56,612 bases of DNA. Origin: IDS-8 sp965651325. GTDB lineage: Bacteria; Pseudomonadota; Gammaproteobacteria; Steroidobacterales; Woeseiaceae. Each line of letters starts with the position of its first letter. Position 1 is the first letter of the stretch. The translations under genes and the position numbers were made by a program. Location of the stretch: assembly GCA_965651325.1 (NCBI GenBank), contig CBFGSB010000003.1, positions 1 through 56,612 on the forward strand, in the 5' to 3' direction. Shown here piece by piece: positions 34,457 through 42,215 of this stretch. The notes below the pieces were generated by a model, which saw only the letters and a program-made list of their open reading frames with translations, had not been told where the DNA came from and ran no database searches.

Positions 34457-35149
34457 TCAGGGCCCGGTTTCGATGAAACTGTTGATGCTGAGGCGCCCGG
34501 TGCGCGGGTCGGAATCGGGGATGAAAGCGCGGCCGATGCAGCCGGAATGCAGGGAATTTCCCCGGTAGATCAACAGCCGGTTGTAGACGCCGTCCTGTCG
34601 GTTGATTTGCTCGAATAACGGCGTATCGCCATCGATATAACCCGGAGCGGGCGCATCGCGGCCCTGCAACTCCTCGTGGAGCGACTGCAGGTACACGTCC
34701 TTGCGCGACGCATCCACGTATTCGAAGCCGGTCTTCCGGTGCCGGTAGAACGCCGTGCCGCCGTGCGCTTCCCGGAAGAGATAGTGGATGGACGCCAGGC
34801 CGTCGCGTTTCACGAAATCGAAGTGCGGAATGCGCTGCGCCATGACGAGCTGCCCCGGCGGGGTCGTCACCAGGGAATAGTGGCACATCGAGAACCTCAA
34901 TACGGTCGTGTCGAGCTGGAAAAAATCCAGGAGGAGCTGCTGCAGGTCGTTCAGGAAGAAGCGCTGGTAGGATCTCGGGGCTTTTGCCCGAAGGCCTGGA
35001 AAGTAGCGGCCCCCTGGCGCAAAGTGCTTCGGAAGCGCGCGCCTTACGAGCTCGTCCGGGTCCTTGACGAAGTTGTCGATGACCAGCAGCGGCGCCCGCT
35101 CCTTGCCGATGGTGCACTTCTGCACGTCGATACCAGGACTCGCTTCCAT
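34457..35149 (-). CDS. DUF6445-family 2-oxoglutarate/Fe(II) oxygenase-like protein
   Basis: 230 residues from ATG 35149; the frame runs on to 35302 inside the halogenase gene and is not needed. It has an HxD...H iron-binding triad suggestive of a double-stranded beta-helix oxygenase: IPHFDFVKRDG and later NSLHSGCIGR, ending in GRLSINSFIETG. Genes of this type commonly sit beside tryptophan-halogenase-like genes and sugar TonB receptors. It follows the halogenase after 31 bp and ends the operon. Substrate unknown; hydroxylation or a related oxidation is inferred from the motif only. Confidence 0.75.
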   Translation of the reverse strand: MEASPGIDVQKCTIGKERAPLLVIDNFVKDPDELVRRALPKHFAPGGRYFPGLRAKAPRSYQRFFLNDLQQLLLDFFQLDTTVLRFSMCHYSLVTTPPGQLVMAQRIPHFDFVKRDGLASIHYLFREAHGGTAFYRHRKTGFEYVDASRKDVYLQSLHEELQGRDAPAPGYIDGDTPLFEQINRQDGVYNRLLIYRGNSLHSGCIGRAFIPDSDPRTGRLSINSFIETGP

Positions 35150-35180
35150 GTGACGATGGCGCGCTGGTCGTCCGCTGCCG

Positions 35181-36671
35181 TCAGCGGCCTGTCCCGGACT
35201 TGCAATAGCGCTCGATGAAGTCCTCGTGCCGCGGCAGCTTTGCCACCGCCTGGTCGATGGATGCTTTGAGCCCCCGGAGCAAATCCGCAATCTCGCTGTC
35301 ACTCATGGTGCGCGCCAGGTGATGGTAGCGCTGCGGCACGATCCCCTGCCCCAGCATGACCTGGGTCCAGGAATCTACCCGGAACAGCTCGCTGTCTGCC
35401 TGGAAAGCGTGGGCATTCTCCCGGAACAACGCGATGCGATGTGCCAGCGTCGCCGGAATGTCCATGCCACGGCAATGGCGCCAGAACGGTTCGTCCCGCT
35501 CGGTGGCGTGGTAATGCAGCACGATAAAGTCGCGAATCTTCTCGATCTCGTCCTTCGCCAGCTCGTTGTACTGGTCGATGAGGGATTGGGTGGACCCTTC
35601 GAACGGGAAGAGCTGCATCAGCCGCACGATCCCCATCATGATCAGGTGAATGCTGGTCGATTCGAGCGGCTCGACGAACCCGCTGGCCAATCCGAGCGCC
35701 ACCACGTTCTTGTTCCAGACCTTGAGGCGGCGCCCGGTACGGAACTTGATGACGCGCGGTTCGTTGATCGTTTTGCTCTCCATGCTCTCCAGGAGCATGG
35801 AGCCGGCCTCGTCGTCCGACATGTAGCGGCTGCAAAACACCATGCCGTTGCCCACGCGGTGTTGCAGCGGAATCTGCCAGCGCCAGCCGGCGTGATGCGC
35901 GATAGCCCGGACGTACAGCGCCGCCGGACCGGTCTTCTCCGTCTGCACGGCGACGGCGCTGTCGCAGGGAAGCCAATGCGACCAGTCCTCATACCCCGTA
36001 TGCAGGGCCTGCTCGATCAGCAGCCCCCGGAAGCCGGTGCAGTCGATGAACAGGTCGCCTTCGATGACCGTGCCGGACTCCAGCACCAGGGATTCAATGC
36101 ACCCGGACTCCGGGTGCTGGATGACCTTCGCGATTTTCCCCTCGACGCGCCGGGTCCCGTATCCCTCACTGAAGCGGCGCAGGAATTGCGCGTACAGGCC
36201 GGCGTCGATGTGGTACGCGAAATTGATGGTGGCATCCGGCGCCGTGGCGAACCGCCCGGCCTGCGCCGCCTGCAGCTCGTAACAGTAATCGCCGATCCCG
36301 CCTTCGATACCCGCTTCCCGCCCGCGCAGCCAGAAATGCTGGAAGTCGCATAACCACGATTCTTTCCCGTTCTTGCCGAAGGAATGGATGTACGTGTCGC
36401 CCGGCTGTGTCCAGTTCTCGAACAGGATACCAAGCTTGAAGGTAGCCTCGGTCGCGCGCATGAACGCCTGCTCGTCGATACGCAACAGCTTGTGGAACAC
36501 CCGCATCGGGGGGATGGTGGCCTCGCCGACACCGACCGTGCCGATTGCCTCCGACTCGACCAGCGTGATGTCGAGCACGTCGCCCAGCTTGCTCGAAAGC
36601 GCCGCGGCCGCGATCCAGCCGGCGGTCCCTCCGCCGGCGATGACGACCTTTGTCGATTTGGGTGCGTTCAC
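35181..36671 (-). CDS. Flavin-dependent tryptophan halogenase-family protein
   Basis: 496 residues from GTG 36671. The FAD-binding GGGTAGW is at 13-19, the active-site Lys79 in FKLGILFENW coincides with the catalytic Lys of PrnA/RebH, and the halogenase WxWxIP motif is present as WRWQIP (263-268). FVEPLESTSIH near 332-342 supplies the conserved Glu region. All key residues for FADH2-dependent HOCl/HOBr chemistry are thus in place. A natural substrate cannot be inferred: such proteins are widespread beside sugar TBDRs with no known halometabolite pathway. A partner flavin reductase is not in this window. It starts 22 bp after the cupin gene. Confidence 0.9.
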   Translation of the reverse strand: MNAPKSTKVVIAGGGTAGWIAAAALSSKLGDVLDITLVESEAIGTVGVGEATIPPMRVFHKLLRIDEQAFMRATEATFKLGILFENWTQPGDTYIHSFGKNGKESWLCDFQHFWLRGREAGIEGGIGDYCYELQAAQAGRFATAPDATINFAYHIDAGLYAQFLRRFSEGYGTRRVEGKIAKVIQHPESGCIESLVLESGTVIEGDLFIDCTGFRGLLIEQALHTGYEDWSHWLPCDSAVAVQTEKTGPAALYVRAIAHHAGWRWQIPLQHRVGNGMVFCSRYMSDDEAGSMLLESMESKTINEPRVIKFRTGRRLKVWNKNVVALGLASGFVEPLESTSIHLIMMGIVRLMQLFPFEGSTQSLIDQYNELAKDEIEKIRDFIVLHYHATERDEPFWRHCRGMDIPATLAHRIALFRENAHAFQADSELFRVDSWTQVMLGQGIVPQRYHHLARTMSDSEIADLLRGLKASIDQAVAKLPRHEDFIERYCKSGTGR

Positions 36672-36693
36672 GCCGCTCGTCCGGAAATCCCGC

Positions 36694-37737
36694 TCACCTG
36701 TTCAACTTGTTGAGCAGTTCCGCGCGCAGCCGGCGCGCCTTGATCTCGTCGATCGGCCCCAGCTCTCCCCGGGCATGCTCCGGCAGGTGCTCGCGAGGCC
36801 GCTCCGGCGGGCCGAAAATGTAGTAATCGAATACCTGCCGCCACGCCTGTCTTTCGTTCTCCGGCCGGTCGCGCAGGCTCAGGATAGCGTGCTTCAGCAC
36901 GTTCATCGGCGTGCCCATGAACTTCGGCGAAACATTCCACCAGTAGTTGATCATGACGTTGAACGGCGCGAACGCCTCCACCTGGTGCCACCACATGCTC
37001 GGATAAAAAAGCCCGTCCCCGGGCTCCAGGTCGGCCACCTGCGCGGCCGCGATCGCCTCGCGGAAGCGTGGGTACTTCCCGAAATCCGGCCTCGCGAAAT
37101 TCACCATGCTGACGGCCTGCCCGCCCGGGGTCGGGTCGAGCGGGCCGGGGTAGAGATTGGCGATCTGCTCCGGCGGGAACAACGTGTAGCGCCGCGGACC
37201 GACGGCACAGCAGACGAAGTTGTTCGGCGCATCGTAATGCGCGGAGGCAACGGAACGGTTACCGATCCAGATGCTGGCCAGGGGAGCATTGCCCGAAAAC
37301 ATCGGGTGATCGAAGCCGAGGTCGTTCTCCGTCCGTAAGCCCGGCAGGCAGGCGTCTATCGTCGTCGACCCGACGTAGATCGACGGCGGCTCGGAGTCGT
37401 CCAGGTGCTGCTCGATCGACGAGAGCACCTCGTCCAGCGGCGAACGACGGCTCGTAAAATTGAGCCCCGAGAAGTCGTCCTTGTAGAAATACCGCCCGCC
37501 GATCGCCGCAGCCCCGTAATAGGCCCCAACCGTCCTGCCATTGTGAAACGACTTCAGGTAGGCGATCGCATCGGCGGCCGACCTCCGGCCAGCCTCGACC
37601 AGCGGCCAGTTCCGGACCAGGCCTTTGAGGACGACGGGCTCGCAGGCGTCCACCAGCGCCTGCCAGGGTATCGCCCCCGGGTCGCAGTCCTCTCGCACCT
37701 TCGTGCGCCGATCCGTGATTGCGGGCGTGCTCGTCAT
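36694..37737 (-). CDS. Cupin-like (JmjC/cupin_8) oxygenase-type protein
   Basis: 347 residues from ATG 37737, which overlaps the SapC stop (ATGA) and has GCAGG upstream. The cupin_8/JmjC fold is indicated by PVVLKGLVRNWPLVEAG, SIWIGNRSVASAHYDAPNNFVC, RRYTLFPPEQ, and DGLFYPSMWWHQVEAF. The iron triad would be His167 and Asp169 (HYD) and His251 (WWHQV). Relatives hydroxylate amino-acid side chains of proteins (FIH/JMJD5 type). Here the context suggests modification of a partner in the TonB receptor operon, but this is inference. Confidence 0.83.
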   Translation of the reverse strand: MTSTPAITDRRTKVREDCDPGAIPWQALVDACEPVVLKGLVRNWPLVEAGRRSAADAIAYLKSFHNGRTVGAYYGAAAIGGRYFYKDDFSGLNFTSRRSPLDEVLSSIEQHLDDSEPPSIYVGSTTIDACLPGLRTENDLGFDHPMFSGNAPLASIWIGNRSVASAHYDAPNNFVCCAVGPRRYTLFPPEQIANLYPGPLDPTPGGQAVSMVNFARPDFGKYPRFREAIAAAQVADLEPGDGLFYPSMWWHQVEAFAPFNVMINYWWNVSPKFMGTPMNVLKHAILSLRDRPENERQAWRQVFDYYIFGPPERPREHLPEHARGELGPIDEIKARRLRAELLNKLNR

Positions 37738-38468
37738 GATGCCTGCCGCGGCGGCATGCGCCGGTTCTGCATGCCGATCAGTTTCCGGATATTGCCGAGC
37801 GACGCCAGGATCAGGAAAGCGCCTTGCAGGAATCCGGCCCTGTTCAGCCGCTCGAGCGAGTCGCCATCGAGCTCCGCAAGCCTGTCCTGGCTGATGGTAT
37901 GGAAACCCTCGAGGACGTACTTCACATCCGCATGCACTTCGATCTCGATGTTGGCCGGCTCGATCAATCCGTGCTCCTCGAACGCCCCGAACATCATCCG
38001 GCCCAGCGCCAGCCCTTCCTGGATGGCTCTGAGGACGGTCGCAATGTGCTGCAGGTACGGACTGTTGCCGCCGTGCTCCAGGAACAGCGGCTCGCCCTCG
38101 GTTTCGTTGACGCGGGGATCGTCCAGGTCGACATGGATGACCGGCTCGCGGCGCTCTTCGCCGTCGACCTGCTGCCGCTGGAAACCGATCAGGAACGGTC
38201 CACGGGCAACGATCACCGGCACGTAGTGGGCGTTCCACCGGCCCGCCTCCAGGAAAAGGTTCTCACCCTGGCGGAGGCCCAGCAGCGCCATGGCATGCCA
38301 GGCCTCCCCGTCCTTGCGCAGGAGAATCGGGTACTCGCGCTGGATGTCGCCGAACTCGGTCGGAAACGTCAGGACAGCATGAACGTCGTCCCCGAAATCG
38401 GCCGAATGCCGGGTGATGACCTTAAGGTCCCTGTGCTCGATGTTGTTCAGCAGAACGTGACGGGGCAT
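37734..38468 (-). CDS. SapC-family protein
   Basis: 244 residues; matches the SapC family (PF07277) in length and in segments HAVLTFPTEFGDIQREYPILL, GRWNAHYVPVIVARGPFLIGF, VDLDDPRVNETEGEPLF, and GALLLxxASLGN-like FLILASLGNIRKL near the C-terminus. No signal peptide or membrane helix. SapC was named after a Campylobacter S-layer locus, but in Proteobacteria it usually accompanies sugar TBDRs, cupins and halogenases. Molecular function unknown. It follows the TBDR after 148 bp that contain a terminator-like hairpin, and overlaps the cupin gene. Confidence 0.85.
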   Translation of the reverse strand: MPRHVLLNNIEHRDLKVITRHSADFGDDVHAVLTFPTEFGDIQREYPILLRKDGEAWHAMALLGLRQGENLFLEAGRWNAHYVPVIVARGPFLIGFQRQQVDGEERREPVIHVDLDDPRVNETEGEPLFLEHGGNSPYLQHIATVLRAIQEGLALGRMMFGAFEEHGLIEPANIEIEVHADVKYVLEGFHTISQDRLAELDGDSLERLNRAGFLQGAFLILASLGNIRKLIGMQNRRMPPRQAS

Positions 38469-38530
38469 TTGATGCCTGCCGGGCGCCGATGAATGGAGAG
38501 CCGGGCCACTCCGGATTCTACCTGCTCGCG

Positions 38531-38568
38531 CCCAAAGGAAAAGGCCGCCTCGACAGCGGCCATTTCCT
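38531..38568 (-). terminator. Terminator/attenuator between the TBDR and SapC genes
   Basis: Arms at 38536-38548 and 38556-38568 pair at 12 of 13 positions around a 7-base loop. Read on the minus strand, the stem core GGCCGC/GCGGCC is followed by TTTTCCTTT. It lies about 50 bases after the TBDR stop. Partial read-through would give much receptor and little SapC-cupin-halogenase. Confidence 0.6.
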
Positions 38569-38616
38569 GCGGGCAGCGGGATTCCGTGTTCGCGGAACGA
38601 CGCCGGTGCTCCTGCC

Positions 38617-41600
38617 TCACTCGAAGCTGTAACGAACCCCGACCTGGTAGCGCGGCCCGAGGTCCTGCAGGTACCACAGCATCCTCTCGGAGCGCCCGTA
38701 GTGGCGGATGTCCTCCCCGGTGATGTTCAGGGCTTCGACGGACGCTGAAAGGTTCTCGTTGAAGATATACGCGAAGCTGGCGTCCAGCTGCTGGTATTCG
38801 TCGACGAACACCGGGTTGTTGGAGTTGCCTTTGTTGGTTTCCCTGAGATACGCGTCCCGCCAGTTCCACGCGATGCGGGCTTGCATGGTCTCGTTCTCGT
38901 ATATCGCGACGAGGTTTGCCGTATCGCTCAATCCGGTGAGCGCGAACTGCTCCTCCGCCGGATCGGCCAGCACGTCGAACCCAATGTCGCCTTCGACAAC
39001 CGTGTAATTGGCCAGCAGCCCGAACCCGGTGTCGCCAAAGAAGTGCTGCACGTTGAACTCCGCACCGTAGATCTGCGCTTCCTTGTTGTTGACCGGGGTG
39101 GCCGTCCGGAAGATCATGATCGGATCGTCGGCGTTCGGCTGGAGATCGAACTGGGTGGCCACGGAAACCGCAAAGGTGGCATCGACGGTACTGCCGTTCT
39201 GGACGAAATCGGCCGCCCCGTTCGGGAACGCTTGCGGGTTGTCGAGCACCGCCATCATGACGAACAGCGAGGTATCGTCCACGGCCACGCCCATCCCCTC
39301 CAGGGCAGCAGCGGCGGCAGCGACTCGGGGCCCGTTGGTCTGGTCCCTTACACCGAAATGCGACTCGTCGATTTGCTCGGTACCGATGAAGTTGCTGACC
39401 CGCTTTTCGAAAATACCCACGGATGCGTAACTGGCATCGTCGTAATACCACTCGAGCGACAGATCGAGGTTGTCGGACTCCAGCGGCACGAGCTGCGGAT
39501 TCGATGCATCGGCCGTCGGCATAGTACCGAGAAAAGTCGAACCTACCGTTCCGAAATTGCCCACGGTCGCGGCCAGGTCGGTGTATCCCGCCCTGGCAAT
39601 GGTCTTGCTGTACGAGAACCGGGTCTTGAGATCGTCACGCAGTACGAGGTCGAAGTCGAAGCTCGGCAGCACGTGATCGTAGTGCGTTGCTTCCGAAACG
39701 GGCGTTTTGTCCTGCGCCTCGATGGTCCGGAAATCGTTGTTGTCCTCCCAAAGCAGGTACAGCGGGGCGCGCATTCTCGAGAGCGAGGAAACGTCCGTTC
39801 GCTCGTAGCGCACGCCCGCGCGCAGATGCGTGGCCATCCCGCCCAGTTCCCCGTCCATGGACAACTGGAAGTACCCCGCCCACGTGTCTTCCTCGATGAC
39901 GTTGTCGGTGGTGAAGTTCGGCTCGTAGGCAAACACGTAACCGTTCTCGGGCGTGGCGTAGGTATCGATCGCCCACTGCATGAGCGCTGCCACGTCGTTC
40001 GTCCTGACACCGAACTGCTGTGCGTCGGGAATATCGTAATCGTCGAAGTGCGCGGCCAGGTTGAACTCGTGGAGCATGCCGTCGGGGATGCTGCCCGGGT
40101 CGGACACGCCCCAGTTGCCGAACGTCATCTGTCGGTTCGATTGCTGCTGGAGCGTCTCCATGGCACGCGATTCCACACCGAAATCGATGCGTCCCTGGTC
40201 GAGGAAGAGCGATCCGTCGAGCCTGAGCTGGGTAATTTCGGTCTCTTGTGCGGCGTACCAGATCCTGCCGATCTGGGTGCCGAAGTCGTCCAGGTCCCAC
40301 TGGCCGTTGCCGTTGGTATTCCCGTCATTGATGGTGCTGGACACGCTTGGAAGGTCGCCACTGAAATCCGCCGTCTGGCTCGCGTGGATGGGAGCAGCAA
40401 TGCTCATGGCCAGCTCGCCGGCGTTCGCCGGTGCATCAGGGACGCTTTCCAACGTGGAATTGTGCGCGTCAAAGCTGAACGACAGGGTGTCGCTGGCGTC
40501 CCAGGCGAGGTTGAACCCGATCGAATCGAGCGTATTCACCTGTTCTCGCAGCTGCTGTTCGAAGCCGTTGTCCTTCGCGTCGAGGGTTTCCGCATAGATG
40601 AGGGGCGCCGCGACGGGTCCGTCGTCGAACATGACCCGGGTAGCGGAGGTGCCGTTGGCGAACCAGAACGTGGCCTCGCCCCGATGCTCCTGCAGGTAGT
40701 TTTCCGCGTACAGGTAGTCGAGCGTGGCCGTTACGTTCTCGACGGGGCGATACTGCAGCGTGAGCAGGCCGTTGGTGCGCTCGCGGTGCCGGTCGGAATA
40801 GCTGTAGCGCACGTCGTTCGGGCGGCCGTACAACTGGCCGACCTCGGGCGGGTTGTCGACCGAGGCGCCCGTGGTCACGAACGAGTACAGGCTGTCGAGC
40901 GGATTCGCCGGCCACCTGCCGATGTTCCAGTCGTTCACCGAAGCGCCCGCGGCTCCGGAATCCCGCTCCTGGTAGCTGGCCGACAGGGTGACACCGAACT
41001 TCTGGTCGTCATCCGTCCAGCTGAAGATGCCGGACAACTCGGGGGTGGTGCCGCTGTCGATTTCGTCGGTCGTGTCGTTTACCGCCTTGATGCCGAGGCT
41101 GCCGTGGAGGCCCGGGTTCTGCAGCGGCTTCGCGGTGACGATGTTGAGAGTGGCGCCGATGCCGCCGGTCGTGAAATCAGCTCGCCCGGTCTTGTAGACC
41201 TCGACCCCTTGCACGCTTTCCGAGGCGAGATTCGCGAAGTCGAATGCCCGGGTGGCATCGCCGTTCGTGCCGCCCGCGCCGCTGCCGCCGCCGAACACGC
41301 CGCCCGCCGGCATCATCCGGCCATTCAGCGTGACGATGTTGTTGATCGCGCCGAAGCCGCGAACCGTCACCTCCGAGCCCTCGCCGTTCACCCGGCTGAT
41401 GGAGACGCCCGAGATGCGCTGCAGGGATTCGGCAAGATTGGTATCGGGAAACTTGCCGATATCCTCGGCGGTGATCGCGTCGACGACACCCGTCGAAGAA
41501 CGCTTGATGTTCATCGACGTTTGCAGGCTTCCGCGGATGCCGGTGACGACGATCGTGTCGAGAGCCGAGTCCCGGCTCGGGTTTCGGCTCTCCTCATCGT

Positions 41601-41694
41601 CCTGGGCGAGTGCTGCGTCGGCCGCGCCGATCAAGAGTGCGGCGCTCACGGCGGCAGCAATGGGATTCACCTTCAACTTGCCATTCGCAATCAT
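38617..41694 (-). CDS. TonB-dependent carbohydrate receptor
   Basis: 1025 residues, the large size typical of Xanthomonas/Caulobacter oligosaccharide TBDRs. Start ATG 41694 with AGGGGG eight bases upstream and a clear signal peptide (AAAVSAALLIGAADAALAQ). TonB box/plug: LDTIVVTGIRGSLQTSMNIKR, DIGKFPDTNLAESLQRISGVSI, GEGSEVTVRGFG, VEVYKTGRADFTTGGIGATLN. The barrel ends in RYQVGVRYSFE with the usual penultimate aromatic. The promoter region carries two classes of LacI operator (see 41695-42215), linking it to xylan and probably cello-oligosaccharide use. First gene of the SapC-cupin-halogenase-DUF6445 operon. Confidence 0.93.
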   Translation of the reverse strand: MIANGKLKVNPIAAAVSAALLIGAADAALAQDDEESRNPSRDSALDTIVVTGIRGSLQTSMNIKRSSTGVVDAITAEDIGKFPDTNLAESLQRISGVSISRVNGEGSEVTVRGFGAINNIVTLNGRMMPAGGVFGGGSGAGGTNGDATRAFDFANLASESVQGVEVYKTGRADFTTGGIGATLNIVTAKPLQNPGLHGSLGIKAVNDTTDEIDSGTTPELSGIFSWTDDDQKFGVTLSASYQERDSGAAGASVNDWNIGRWPANPLDSLYSFVTTGASVDNPPEVGQLYGRPNDVRYSYSDRHRERTNGLLTLQYRPVENVTATLDYLYAENYLQEHRGEATFWFANGTSATRVMFDDGPVAAPLIYAETLDAKDNGFEQQLREQVNTLDSIGFNLAWDASDTLSFSFDAHNSTLESVPDAPANAGELAMSIAAPIHASQTADFSGDLPSVSSTINDGNTNGNGQWDLDDFGTQIGRIWYAAQETEITQLRLDGSLFLDQGRIDFGVESRAMETLQQQSNRQMTFGNWGVSDPGSIPDGMLHEFNLAAHFDDYDIPDAQQFGVRTNDVAALMQWAIDTYATPENGYVFAYEPNFTTDNVIEEDTWAGYFQLSMDGELGGMATHLRAGVRYERTDVSSLSRMRAPLYLLWEDNNDFRTIEAQDKTPVSEATHYDHVLPSFDFDLVLRDDLKTRFSYSKTIARAGYTDLAATVGNFGTVGSTFLGTMPTADASNPQLVPLESDNLDLSLEWYYDDASYASVGIFEKRVSNFIGTEQIDESHFGVRDQTNGPRVAAAAAALEGMGVAVDDTSLFVMMAVLDNPQAFPNGAADFVQNGSTVDATFAVSVATQFDLQPNADDPIMIFRTATPVNNKEAQIYGAEFNVQHFFGDTGFGLLANYTVVEGDIGFDVLADPAEEQFALTGLSDTANLVAIYENETMQARIAWNWRDAYLRETNKGNSNNPVFVDEYQQLDASFAYIFNENLSASVEALNITGEDIRHYGRSERMLWYLQDLGPRYQVGVRYSFE

Positions 41695-41845
41695 GGAACG
41701 TACCCCCTGTGGCTTCGATCCAGCATGCGGAACAGGCGTGCTCGTTGCGGGTGCCCCGCCGCCGATCTGAATCTAACTCCTGCTGCGAGCCTGCCCATCG
41801 GGGCAGGTGGATGTCGCGTCACGGACGGCAGTCCCTGGCGGGTCC

Positions 41846-41859
41846 GCTAAACGTTTTAC
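41846..41859. promoter_or_regulatory. LacI-type operator at the TBDR start site
   Basis: GCTAAACGTTTTAC, differing slightly from the 34409 palindrome. It lies directly downstream of the TBDR -10, covering the predicted transcription start. Confidence 0.68.
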
Positions 41860-41888
41860 ATCATCTGCTCGCCCGCAGTCTTTGTCAA
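41860..41888 (-). promoter_or_regulatory. Sigma70-like promoter of the carbohydrate TBDR
   Basis: On the minus strand TTGACA (41883-41888, consensus), 17 bases, GATGAT (41860-41865). Predicted leader is about 160 bases. Confidence 0.55.
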
Positions 41889-41896
41889 CCCGTGAA

Positions 41897-41910
41897 TGGT
41901 AGCGTTAGCA
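41897..41910. promoter_or_regulatory. xyl-box upstream of the TBDR promoter
   Basis: TGGTAGCGTTAGCA; nine bases upstream of the TBDR -35. The match to the other xyl-boxes is strong in the left half-site and good in the right. Confidence 0.6.
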
Positions 41911-41952
41911 ATTTCTATTGCCATTTGGTTGTGGACTGCCTCTGCATCGTCA

Positions 41953-41966
41953 TGGTAGCGAAACCA
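41953..41966. promoter_or_regulatory. Second xyl-box in the divergent region
   Basis: TGGTAGCGAAACCA, arms TGGT/ACCA. Its centre is 56 bp from the first box, roughly five helical turns, which would suit cooperative binding. Confidence 0.58.
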
Positions 41967-42069
41967 TAGTAGCCGACTCGATCCACTTTCGCGAGCATCG
42001 TACGGCAGGCCGAGGGCCGCCGGCGCTACGGGCCACCGCGAACCGACCTGCTTTTCCTCTCATAAACAG

Positions 42070-42099
42070 TTGACGCATCGCATGTAAAACGTTTAGCAT
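42070..42099 (+). promoter_or_regulatory. Candidate promoter of the symporter-GH94 operon
   Basis: TTGACG (42070-42075), 18 bases, TAGCAT (42094-42099). The operator at 42084 fills the spacer and the 5' edge of the -10. Confidence 0.45.
42084..42097. promoter_or_regulatory. LacI-type operator at the symporter promoter
   Basis: GTAAAACGTTTAGC, exact reverse complement of the 41846 site. Its position between -35 and -10 predicts repression of the symporter-GH94 transcript. Confidence 0.68.
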
Positions 42100-42128
42100 C
42101 GTGAATCGTTCCTGCCCCTGGCGGGGCG

Positions 42129-42143
42129 GCCGGCGCCGCCGGC
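42129..42143 (+). other. GC-rich hairpin in the symporter leader
   Basis: GCCGGC-GCC-GCCGGC, a perfect 6-bp stem with a 3-base loop, between the predicted start site and the coding sequence. It may be only GC-rich chance or may affect mRNA stability. Confidence 0.25.
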
Positions 42144-42215
42144 GGACGTGCGGTTCGCATCCGGTATGCTCCGCCAAAAAACGCAAACAACACGGCTTCT
42201 GGGAGCCACCCGACC

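Larger units (their letters stand above)
41695..42215. other. 521-bp divergent control region
   Basis: No gene is visible here. It separates the TBDR (minus) and symporter (plus) and holds, in order, a GTAAAACG-type operator (41846), a minus-strand promoter (41860-41888), two xyl-boxes (41897, 41953), a plus-strand promoter (42070-42099) with an embedded second GTAAAACG-type operator (42084), and a leader hairpin (42129). The two palindromic operators are exact reverse complements of each other, 238 bp apart, which would permit looping. Confidence 0.7.

Noticed and set aside
35316..35335. TGGTAGCGCTG resembling a xyl-box
   Set aside because: It lies inside the halogenase coding sequence and only the left half-site matches.
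38881..41850. 989-codon open frame antisense to the carbohydrate TBDR
   Set aside because: Runs through the TBDR and into its promoter region; no domain.
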